Below are positions 51,699 to 61,568 of a stretch of 64,000 bases of DNA, in pieces. The notes below the pieces were generated by a model. The model was not told the origin of the DNA and made no database searches. It saw only the letters and a list, made by a program, of their open reading frames with translations. This DNA is from Candida dubliniensis CD36 (Eukaryota; Ascomycota; Pichiomycetes; Serinales; Debaryomycetaceae): contig NC_012861.1 of the NCBI RefSeq assembly GCF_000026945.1, forward strand, positions 1,798,001 through 1,862,000. The letters run 5' to 3'. The translations under genes were made by a program, and so were the position numbers. Positions within the stretch are counted from its first letter, which is position 1, and every line of letters begins with the position of its first letter.

Positions 51699-54600
51699 TT
51701 AAACAATCAATAATACCAAAAGCAAAAATTTGACTAATAACAGGTTAACTTTGGACAAGGATGCTGAATTTTCGTTTGAAACCGCACTTATTGAAGCAAT
51801 CGGTGTCGAGCCACCAAGCCCAGCAGATGGATTATACCCTTCTGCTACTAAGTTTCCCATATCATTGTTGTCCTGACTGATCTCGAAACCTTTTGTAGTA
51901 TAAGCACCAATTTCGAGTGGAGCTGTCTTTGTAACTCTTTGTCCTTGATCATTAACAGCAACCGCAATTTTCTCAATGATACTGGTAACTTGACCGTTTG
52001 GTAATGTAGTTGGAAGTATAGTGCTATATTCTATCCCATATATTTTGTTGGTTTTGTCTTGAGGAATTGGAATAGTAGTTGTCAACGTTTTACCTTCAAC
52101 AACTGTAGTTTGAATCATTTCAGTATAGGTTGTTGCAGTAGAATCATTAGTTACCACAACAATCACAGCAGTTTCAGTAGTAACCAACTTATCAGGGGAT
52201 GTGGTAACATAAACGGTCGTTTGTATAGTTTTTGTAATGCCATCAATTGTGGTTGACTGAATGTCTATATCTTCTGAAAGAGCTGAAGTAGTTCTATCTT
52301 TCAAGCCAGTACCTTTACCAGACAGTGTTGGAATAGACCTATTTGATTCATAATCAGTAGTACCGGACTTCTTTGGGTTGTCAGTTTCGTATGATGATAA
52401 CCCAGTTTCACTAGTAGTACCCGACGAATTGGCAGAACCAGCTGATGTTTTCAACACTTCGTTACTCGAGATACCAGCAACGCTGGTGCGCCAACTAGTT
52501 TGCGTTGAAATTGGAACTGAGTTACTAGGTAAGGAATTATGTCCACTTGTTGTTGTGAGCATTTCCTCAGATGAATGACCGTCTTCCATAGTGGATGTAG
52601 GATTGCTACTTCCCTTTGAATCAGTAGCATCACTTATTGAGGACTCAATATCCAGTACGGATAAAATTGGTCGAGTTATCGGGAGCACACCTCCAGTTGT
52701 TGATGACTCAATAATACTAGTTGAATTACCAATGGTAGTTGCTTCAGGCACATTTTGACTTGTCGAAATAAAGTCGCTACTGGAAGATACTGTCAACTCA
52801 CTTGACGTACCAATATTTTCATCGGAAGAAGTTGTGACAAATGATGACTCGGTTTCACTAAAGATTTCTAGCTCTGATGTGGTCCTACTCTCAGATGAAT
52901 CACCACATGGCCATGGATATAACACTTGGTATCGGTTGTTGAAGCAGCAACGATGTCTATTTGGCTGGTTGCTGTATTTGTAGAAACATTGCGGGTACTT
53001 ATCAATATCAGCGGTTTCAGTACTATCACTGTTGTCTGATGAAGTGGTAATTGAAATTGACTCTGATTCAGTGGTTGTTTGTGAGATTTCATCACTTGAG
53101 TCATCAGTAGTAGATACATTTACATCATCAGATGAATCACCACATGGCCGTGGATATAACACTTGGTATCGGTTGTTGAAGCAGCAACGATGTCTATTTG
53201 GCTGGTTGCTGTATTTGTAGAAGCATTGTGGGTACTTATCAATATCAGCGATTTCAGTACTATCACTGTTGTCTGATGAAGTGGTAATTGAAATTGACTC
53301 TGATTCAGTGGTTGTTTGTGAGATTTCATCACTTGAGTCATCAGTAGTAGATACATTTACATCATCAGATGAATCACCACATGGCCGTGGATATAACACT
53401 TGGTATCGGTTGTTGAAGCAGCAACGATGTCTATTTGGCTGGTTGCTGTATTTGTAGAAACATTGCGGGTACTTATCAATATCAGCGATTTCAGTACTGT
53501 CACTGTTGTCTGATGAAGTGGTAATTGAAATTGACTCTGATTCAGTGGTTGTTTGTGAGATTTCATCACTTGAGTCATCAGTAGTAGATACATTTACATC
53601 ATCAGATGAATCACCACATGGCCGTGGATATAACACTTGGTATCGGTTGTTGAAGCAGCAACGATGTCTATTTGGCTGGTTGCTGTATTTGTAGAAACAT
53701 TGCGGGTACTTATCAATATCAGCGATTTCAGTACTATCACTGTTGTCTGATGAAGTGGTAATTGAAATTGACTCTGATTCAGTGGTTGTTTCTGCTGTAG
53801 TTGTAGCTTCACTCTCGGAAGTTTCAGAAGTCTCAGAACATGGTTTTGGGTACAACACTCTATCATTATCATCAAAGCAACAGTGATCCCTCTTTGGTTG
53901 GTCATCCTTTTTGTTGAAACATTGAGGATATTCTTCAACATCATCAATTGTACCAGTGGTTGTAGTGCTAGTTAAGTCTGTGGTAATCAGTGACGTTGGG
54001 TTGACAGTATCATCATCTGCAGTGGTACCCAAATCATCCGAAGTTTCAGAACATGGTTTTGGGTACAACACTCTATCATTATCGTCAAAGCAACAGTGAT
54101 CCCTCTTTGGTTGGTCATCCTTTTTGTTGAAACATTGAGGATATTCTTCAACATCATCAATTGTACCAGTGGTTGTAGTGCTAGTTAAGTCTGTGGTAAT
54201 CAGTGACGTTGGGTTGACAGTAGCATCATCTGTGGTGGTACCCAAATCATCCGAAGTTTCAGAACAAGGTTTTGGGTACAACACTCTACCATTTTCATTA
54301 AAGCAACATTGGTCTAACTTTGGCTGATCATCTACCTTATTGAAACATTGGGGATACTCTTCCACGTCGTTGTTTTCATCGTCTCCGCCCTCAATGTCTG
54401 TGGCGGTGCTGGATGATTCAGTGGTTGTTTGTGAGATTTCATCATTTGTGTCATCAGTAGTAGATGCATTTACATCATCAGATGAATCACCACATGGCCA
54501 TGGATATAACACCTGGTATCGGTTGTTGAAGCAGCAACGATCTCTATTTGGCTGGTTGCTGTATTTGTAGAAACATTGCGGGTACTTATCAATATCAGCG

Positions 54601-55211
54601 GTTTCAGTGCTGTCACTGTTGTCTGATGAAGTGGTAATTGAAATTGACTCTGATTCAGTGGTTGTTTCTGCTGTAGTTGTAGCCTCACTCTCGGAAGTTT
54701 CAGAAGTCTCAGAACATGGTTTTGGGTACAACACTCTATCATTATCATCAAAGCAACAGTGATCCCTCTTTGGTTGGTCATCTTCCTTATTGAAACATTG
54801 GGGATACTCTTCAACGTCATCAATTGTACCAGTGGTTGTAGCGCTAGTTAAGTCTGTGGTAATCAGTGACGTTGGGTCGACAGTAGCATCATCTGTAGTG
54901 GTACCCAAATCATCCGAAGTCTCAGAACAAGGCTTTGGGTACAACACTCTACCATTTTCATTAAAGCAACATTGGTCTAACTTTGGCTGATCATCTTCCT
55001 TATTGAAACATTGCGGGTAACAATATAAATCATTGTTTATTTCTGAATCTTTGTCACATGTATTTTGAGCTTCTTCGATATAATCCAAAGTATGAGTTGG
55101 TTCTTTATGCTGTCCTGGAATACTTGGAATTTCAATTGGATATTTAATCCAGGATGAACTAACAATGGATAATAAAAATATCCAGTAATGGATAGCAGTA
55201 TTAAGCAACAT
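51699..55211 (-). CDS. Large GPI-type cell wall protein with ten C-x12-CC-x12-C modules
   Basis: 1170 residues: signal-like N-terminus (IHYWIFLLSIVSSSWI), then ten copies of a Cys module C-x12-CC-x12-C, each framed by YPQCF and VLYP-x-PC. Five are type A (FN-x-x-DDQPK ... PKPC) and five are type B (FYKYSNQPN ... P[WR]PC). In protein order they run A,A,B,A,A,A,B,B,B,B. Between them are acidic Ser/Thr spacers. After residue about 780 comes a Ser/Thr stalk, then the VYVTTSPDK / TTVVEGKTLTT region and one TTLPNGQVTS repeat shared with the neighbouring wall protein. The C-terminus (VNLLLVKFLLLVLLIV) is a GPI-type signal. Copy number is probably variable: the last four B modules are nearly identical at 237-bp spacing. 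The function of the module is unknown; wall or adhesin role is inferred. Confidence 0.85.
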   Translation of the reverse strand: MLLNTAIHYWIFLLSIVSSSWIKYPIEIPSIPGQHKEPTHTLDYIEEAQNTCDKDSEINNDLYCYPQCFNKEDDQPKLDQCCFNENGRVLYPKPCSETSDDLGTTTDDATVDPTSLITTDLTSATTTGTIDDVEEYPQCFNKEDDQPKRDHCCFDDNDRVLYPKPCSETSETSESEATTTAETTTESESISITTSSDNSDSTETADIDKYPQCFYKYSNQPNRDRCCFNNRYQVLYPWPCGDSSDDVNASTTDDTNDEISQTTTESSSTATDIEGGDDENNDVEEYPQCFNKVDDQPKLDQCCFNENGRVLYPKPCSETSDDLGTTTDDATVNPTSLITTDLTSTTTTGTIDDVEEYPQCFNKKDDQPKRDHCCFDDNDRVLYPKPCSETSDDLGTTADDDTVNPTSLITTDLTSTTTTGTIDDVEEYPQCFNKKDDQPKRDHCCFDDNDRVLYPKPCSETSETSESEATTTAETTTESESISITTSSDNSDSTEIADIDKYPQCFYKYSNQPNRHRCCFNNRYQVLYPRPCGDSSDDVNVSTTDDSSDEISQTTTESESISITTSSDNSDSTEIADIDKYPQCFYKYSNQPNRHRCCFNNRYQVLYPRPCGDSSDDVNVSTTDDSSDEISQTTTESESISITTSSDNSDSTEIADIDKYPQCFYKYSNQPNRHRCCFNNRYQVLYPRPCGDSSDDVNVSTTDDSSDEISQTTTESESISITTSSDNSDSTETADIDKYPQCFYKYSNQPNRHRCCFNNRYQVLYPWPCGDSSESRTTSELEIFSETESSFVTTSSDENIGTSSELTVSSSSDFISTSQNVPEATTIGNSTSIIESSTTGGVLPITRPILSVLDIESSISDATDSKGSSNPTSTMEDGHSSEEMLTTTSGHNSLPSNSVPISTQTSWRTSVAGISSNEVLKTSAGSANSSGTTSETGLSSYETDNPKKSGTTDYESNRSIPTLSGKGTGLKDRTTSALSEDIDIQSTTIDGITKTIQTTVYVTTSPDKLVTTETAVIVVVTNDSTATTYTEMIQTTVVEGKTLTTTIPIPQDKTNKIYGIEYSTILPTTLPNGQVTSIIEKIAVAVNDQGQRVTKTAPLEIGAYTTKGFEISQDNNDMGNLVAEGYNPSAGLGGSTPIASISAVSNENSASLSKVNLLLVKFLLLVLLIV
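52894..53841 (-). repeat. Four 237-bp tandem repeats (type B module)
   Basis: The anchor sequence GATGAATCACCACATGG recurs at 52894, 53131, 53368 and 53605, exactly 237 bp apart, with few differences between copies. Each encodes 79 residues. In-frame unit length favours copy-number change by slippage or unequal exchange. Confidence 0.92.
53837..55012 (-). repeat. 213-bp tandem repeats (type A module) and 876-bp higher-order unit
   Basis: Type A anchors (AACATGGTTTTGG or AACAAGG) lie at 53837, 54050 and 54263, and again at 54713 and 54926, 213 bp apart within each set. A further type B copy starts at 54481. The B copy at 53605 and that at 54481 are 876 bp apart, equal to 237 plus three times 213, so the array carries a higher-order duplication. 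Confidence 0.88.
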
Positions 55212-58200
55212 ATTTAGAATATATATGTATGATTCTTCTCTCTGTATATGTTCCTATTATATGGTTTGTCTTTCAGATTGAATGAAATTCTTATGGTTGA
55301 GATTGAAAACAAATCATTACACTTCATTAAACAAAGCATGTCAACCTCCTTTTATACCCATTTTTAGCAAAAGGATTTCTTTTTCTTTCCTATCCTTCAT
55401 GAATTATTATTATGGTATTATGATAGTTTTTGTTTTTCACCTTACCAATCATTGTATGATCATATTATTCTCGAAATTTTGGGTTCTGCTTTAGTTTTCT
55501 TGCAAAATTTTTTGCAATCAAGGGTTGATATTGTCTTGGCCATTTCTTTTTTGCCTGGCAAAATTTGTTTATTACTTGTTTTGCTTTAGCATCATTTGCA
55601 AACTAGATCAGATTAATAATAATATGACAAAATAAAACGCAAAACGCATTTCTTTTTCAAGAAAAATAATGCTTCAAATGGTTATTTAACTGTGATCGTG
55701 AAATAAATCATGCCACTAATTTATTTTTGGTTATTATAACAACTTTGGATATATATATATATATTTTTTTTCATCTTTTTCACATTGGGACAAACCAATA
55801 TAGGGTTTTGGTGACACCATGAAACTAGCAAATGAAAAAAAAAGTATTAACAGCGACTGTTTGCACTAGTTATGACTAGCATAGTATAAATCTAATACAA
55901 ACTAGGAATAAATTAGAAAAATTGTGAAATTGTAAAATGACATTGCAATACCTCCATTAGAATAGTTATCAAACTTAAGTTTTGTAATGATGAACATATT
56001 TTTTTTTTTTTATTGTTTTTGTTTATCAACTCAATTCCAAATGTCGTGTACTACTCCAAACTGTGGAAAATTGAGATGTTCTTTAACTTGGCTAAAAAAC
56101 GGATAAGCAAATTTCCGAAATAAATATACATACTAAAAAATAAAAAGAAACCGAGGACAAGGTCAAAACAAAATAATAATTATGATCAGTAGTAATACTG
56201 AGAATAGTCATTAGAAAAACTTGAAGAACCCAATAAAAAATTTTTAAGTTCAATAATATCAATATAATATCTGAAGAGTTTAAAGAAAGAATGGTTGTGA
56301 GGGTTTTTCTTTTATTTCTTTTGTTTTCTGTTGGAAGTTAAAGATATCTCCCTGTGCCTCCAGAAAGAATAATCATGAACAATGTAATTAGCTTACCTGT
56401 TAGCTGGTCATTCTGGAGTTCTTAAATTGTTTACTTTTATTATTAGGTATGAGCAAATCTACCCTCATATTCCATTGTTTCTTTGGTGTTTAATAAACAT
56501 TTCTTCAGTGTTAGTTTAAGATGGAAAAATTGATACAATCTCCGTTTTGTAGTTATTTTCCACTTCACTTCTGTAAAAATACAAATTGCCGTCTTCCAAG
56601 AAAAAAAAAACCAAATTAAAGTAAACTCGGTTCATTATACCCAAGAAAATACGTTCATTCATTCTAGTGATTCCTTTTTTTTTCAATGGTTTTATTATAA
56701 AATTGGAAATTTATAATCAATTGAATGAATAGACAAGAAATAATCTGAAGTATGCAGACCAATTTTTTTTTTTTTTTTTTTTTTTTTTCGCAGCCATCAT
56801 CATTCTCAGTTGAAATGGACAACATTGTTAAACTTCAACAGTTATCCCTCAAACACCCACAGAAACGAAATATATGTATTTTTGAAAATTACATGAAACC
56901 AGTTGTCTGGTTTATAATATGTCTATGTTTATTAGTCTCCAAATGCGTGTTTGCGCCAGTTCATGTTTTGATTGTAAATCCATTCCTAATTCGGCAATAA
57001 TCACAGAATAAAATATTATAATAAATCATCTTTGCAAACATTATTTTTATCCCGGGCGCCATCATTAATTGGTTTTTGTATTGGTTTAATTAAACTATTT
57101 TTTTTTTTTTTGCAGTTATTACTTTGAGGATAATAATTACTAGTATGTTTGATTATAGACGGAATATCCCGGAAAGAATCTATGCAGTCATTAAAAACCA
57201 TACAGTTTTATATTATAAGATTTGCTACTAGATAAGCAGCTGGGATACACATCATGTAAACCAACTTTTTGAACAATTATGGTATAATTCACTTGTTTAC
57301 TTAGTACAGGAAACAAATCCATGGGGAGTCCTATTTAGGTGGATTAGTATTAATAGAACACAAGATTTGTAGTTTTTATTTGAGAAACAAAGCGTTTGTT
57401 TTGGTGTATAAAGTTCAAATTCTTGAATATTATTTATCTACCACATCAAGAAAAAGGAAAAAGAAATTCATAGAAGCCAACTTGGTCGATCAATAAAACA
57501 AATATAATAATCCTCTGTTTTGGATTTCTTGTGGTTGGGGTTCTTCTAAAACAGTGATAAATTGGTTTTTTTATTTTCTTAGTTTGCAAGTATTGGTAAG
57601 ATACTCAAATCAGAAATAGAATTGTCTATTTTGGCAATGTTTTGGTTGGATTGGCTGGTTTTTACTTATACAATAAGTACAATATTTCAATTAAATATTA
57701 GAAACACTTTTGGTTATTTTGATAATGAGAGAGATGCACATTAATTCTTATCATTGTAAACGCTATTTCAAACTAATGTAAAACTTTATATTTTTTTTTT
57801 TTAGTTTCCTCTTAATATGATAAATATTGGACACTATTTACAACTCAACAAAGCTACCATGTGTATATTGTTTTTCTACAAAATAAAATACATTTAGCAG
57901 TTTCTAACGTCCTTCTGTTTCTTTTGTTTTTAAGTTTATTCATATGGATGTTTGATAATGCACGAAGGCAGAGCCTTTTTTTTTTTTGTGGAAGTGATAT
58001 TAATCTGAAGAGATTGCCTTGATGTAAAAAAAAGAAATAATTTAGAAGAGGAGTTTTCTATAGAGTTTTTGATCAAAAATATGTTTGGTCTATGTGGGCT
58101 CATTCCTAAAAGAAGTGACTTGGGAATGAAGTTTCCAGAACAAAGTATCGAGCTTCCTTTCTTGTTCATTTAACGGAAAAAGCAAACAGATAGTTTTATA

Positions 58201-60904
58201 GATTTATTAACTTAAAATACTTGGCAATTGGAATGAACAAAGATAAAAAATAATAAACCCAATTTTTGCGTTTTTGCATTCTTTTCTTTACTTTTCATTA
58301 ACCACGGTTATTCCATTAATACTTAGAAGTTTAATATGTAAAGACCACTCTTCTAATTAAATGAAATGAGTATAATAGTTATTGAAATAAATATAATATT
58401 GAAGAAACCAATAAATAGGGAGACAAAGAGTTCTCGAACATTGTCACTCTTCCATTTGTTTTCAGGGAAGAAAGGCATCATTATTTTGTATTATTTATTG
58501 GTTTTCAGTAGATCATCAAATATATTATGTGTAAATCAATCTGGCATGTACAGAGGTTTTTTCAGAGATTTGGTACACATAAATTTGCTCAAGTATAATA
58601 ATAAACTTTTCGAGTTATACTGATATTTTACTCTTTTTTTATGGATATTCTGTATTTTTCTTATAATGGAAACCAATAATCTTAACAATCTGAGGATATA
58701 TGTAAGTTTTATTATTAATTTTATCAGTTTCTATCTTCTATTTTTGGAAGTAGAATCGTACTGAACATGTTAGACGAAAAATGAAATATGTCAAGTTGAC
58801 GAAACAAAGAATCAGAAGAGTTGGGTATTAAGGATAGAGAAGACAATGATAGTGAAGAGGGGGCGGGAAAGAATGAACATAATACTGTAAACTCCCACCA
58901 CCCCCTTGATATGTGAACAGGGTAAGTGTTTTCATGTTGAAAAAATGTTCTTTCTTTCCCTACAAATAAAAAGTTGAATTAACTTTGAGTTTTCCATTTT
59001 TCATAAAACTAAAAGGGAAAAACTCTGAATCAAATAGAATGTGACAATAGATGGATATAAAGTTTCCAGGGATTATCGATATGGCATAACAGCAAATTTT
59101 CAATAGTTTATTCCAAATATAGAAAGTAAAGGAAAAACGCCACTTTAAGTTCACCACGTTCATTGGTTAATATAAATAACAAACAACAAAAGAAAGCAAT
59201 TGGATTTTCCTTAACAATTTTTGAAATGGAATAATAATTAATTTTCACCTATTGTCTCATAGGAAATATACATCTAGTATTGTACATTGCTTTTAGTCTT
59301 TTAATCAATTCAAAACTTTAAATAAATGAAAAAAAAAAAAAAAAAAAAAAAAGGAAATCAGAGGTCAAAACTATTTTAGGAATAATTGACTCAGGTGTGT
59401 CATAAAGAAACAATAGTTTTAGCATAATTTGTTTGGTATAACCTGTTCTTTTACTGTAATCAATTTTTTAATTTTCTCTTCTATATATATCTGAAGTCAG
59501 CAATGCAATGATTTTCGTATTAATACCAAATATGACGTACTTTCTTATCTGAAACAAAACAGATGGGACCAAGAAATCACGCGGTAGGTTTCCGTGAACC
59601 TTATGCGCCAAATATTCAGTAGTATAACTCGTAAAACCAATTTATTAAAAGTTAATAGGAACAGCAAAAACAACAAAAAGCTTGATTGTATAATCTTGTG
59701 CCGCTTTAACAAGGAAATTAAAACAATGAACTATATAGAAGGGGGAGGAAGGAAAATTAACCTTTTTTTCAAAAAAAAAAGTACTGTGTGTGTGATTTTG
59801 TATTCTTCTTCAATTTACTCTTGTTTGGGAAATGTCACGTTTTGATTGCAAATTCTTTGCTTAATTGTTCTAAACAAAAGAGTGCTATTGTATAGAATAT
59901 TGAGCAATATATTGCAATTGGTAATTTCTGGCTTAATGCAAATGACTTTAGATATTGTGATATTTTGGTTGTTTGGTACGTAGAACGTGTTCCTTCAACG
60001 GAATTGACCGAGCCAAATACCATGAATGCTCTCATACTTAGTCATTACCAGTATTTGCAAGCTATAAACAACTAACAAATATCTTTTAACCTAGATTATC
60101 ATCTATTGTTAGAATTTGGAGTATTAAATTTTGAGGTTACTGTCTCCCCTTTTTGGGTTATATTCCTTTTAACCCCTTTAGCGTTCATGGAGATATCGGG
60201 TTCAGATAACTAGATAATAAGTACTATAATTCAAACAACAAGAAAACAATGAAGTTTACATTACCGTGGATTAAACCCTCTATTACCCCCTTAATTATAA
60301 GGTGTGCGTGTATCTGTGTTTATGTGTTCTGTATTTTATTTTTGTGAACGTATTTTACAATAAACCAAAAAATCCCATTCGAGTATTACCTTTTCATTGT
60401 TGAGATTTAAAGAAAAAAAAATTAGGATTTGGGTTACTATGGTGGTGTTAATTGTTTGATGATAGTGGTAATTACTTGTGCATCAAGCATTACTACATGG
60501 TCACATTCTGTAAATTGCTCTTTTTTTTTTTCATGCATTGCTTAAATCTACTATTGTTTAGTTGTAATTATTATAACATCAGCCATTTGAGGGTCATGCT
60601 TTAAAGGAAAAGACCAATAGCTGGTTATTGATTGTTATTATTCTGAGACTCTTCTATTGTTCAAAAGTGCTTGTATATTGACCAAACTAAACCAAATTGA
60701 AAAAAATATAAAAGAACGGAGCGTAAATTTTAAATAAGCAAGATCGAGGAACAAAGGAATGGGAATTATGAGTTAGTTCAAGTTGATGAAAAAAAAAAAG
60801 GGGGGAATGAGGGGGAGGAAAGAGTCATATTTGGCTTATCGTCACTGACGCTCCACTCAAATGGTATTTTCCTTCCTTCTTTCTTTCTTTCTTTCTTTTT
60901 TTGT
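55212..60904. other. 5.7-kb gene-poor region
   Basis: No supported gene. Short ORFs (e.g. 56752-57000 plus, 58366-58623 plus, 60-85 codons) lack recognisable motifs and consistent codon use. There are T or A tracts (56000-56010, 56765-56789, 59330-59352), fewer microsatellites than in the 23-31 kb desert, and a C-rich/pyrimidine patch at 60143-60180. It could be regulatory for the upstream wall-protein gene and/or contain non-coding transcripts or old transposon remains, but I cannot demonstrate any. Confidence 0.45.
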
Positions 60905-61306
60905 TTAGATGTAGATAAGTAAATATTCATTCAAAAAATGACCAATTATTCGTTGATTTTCATTATCTTTGAAATAAACGATTAGATTGTCATAATTATC
61001 TCCCAATTGGTTTTCACCAAGAGCAGCTAAAATGCTCAATTTCACACGGTTACAAAATTCCATAGAAAGTGGTTGACTGGTGGACAATTCATAAGACCCT
61101 ATAAGTTGCAAAACTTCAGATGAAATGGAAATCGCCAAATCATGGGAAGATGGCGATGTTGTTGACAGTTTCGAAGGTGGGTTGTACGTGAAGGCCATTA
61201 CTTTTTGGGCACCTATACTGTTCCCATAAAGTTTAAATGCATTAATTATAGATTCAATAGTACATGATGGCAATGGCGGGGATAATAGTAATGGCACTGA
61301 CGGCAT
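60905..61306 (-). CDS. Hypothetical 133-residue protein (possibly the C-terminal part of a broken gene)
   Basis: The ATG at 61306 starts MPSVPLLLSPPLPS; coding-like composition and a folded-looking C-terminus (NLIVYFKDNENQRIIGHFLNEYLL) speak for a real protein, but I recognise no family. The frame is open upstream to a GTG at 61375. A second minus frame with an ATG at 61568 encodes a signal-anchor-like helix (YIIICVLLLLHILCAL) and ends in this gene's upstream part. The two frames meet at an A12 run (61357-61368 on plus as T12); one base less would join them into one protein of about 220 residues. So the locus may be a single membrane protein, with the break a genuine frameshift, a variable tract or a sequencing error. 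Confidence 0.5.
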   Translation of the reverse strand: MPSVPLLLSPPLPSCTIESIINAFKLYGNSIGAQKVMAFTYNPPSKLSTTSPSSHDLAISISSEVLQLIGSYELSTSQPLSMEFCNRVKLSILAALGENQLGDNYDNLIVYFKDNENQRIIGHFLNEYLLIYI

Positions 61307-61316
61307 TCCTTTGGGA

Positions 61317-61568
61317 TTATGAATATAATATATTGAGTTGTTGTTGGGTAGAATAATTTTTTTTTTTTCCCTCACTTGATTTTATCCCTTGCTGGAGGTT
61401 GTTACTTTCTTTTGTTACTCGCGGATAAAAATATAGCCACACATTAAATCCACAAAGAGAATTAATGTGTGTGGGATTTAGAGCACATAAAATATGAAGA
61501 AGCAGTAAAACACAAATAATAATATATCCACTAATTGAAGTAGACACAGGCGAGGTAGTCAAGAGCAT
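61317..61568 (-). CDS. Possible N-terminal part of the 60905 gene (membrane anchor)
   Basis: 83 codons from an ATG at 61568: one hydrophobic helix (residues about 13-30) followed by NPTHINSLCGFNVWLYFYPRV. After the A12 run it continues only 13 codons of Gln/Asn-rich sequence to a stop. It probably belongs with the 60905-61306 frame rather than being a separate gene. Confidence 0.4.
   Translation of the reverse strand: MLLTTSPVSTSISGYIIICVLLLLHILCALNPTHINSLCGFNVWLYFYPRVTKESNNLQQGIKSSEGKKKNYSTQQQLNILYS

Noticed and set aside
56752..57000. 82-codon plus ORF with a hydrophobic end
   Set aside because: Begins inside a T26 tract; the part from the ATG at 56815 is short and shows no family pattern.
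60100..60310. Possible solo LTR (pyrimidine-rich TGTCTCC... region)
   Set aside because: I could not see matching ends, target duplications or a primer-binding site.
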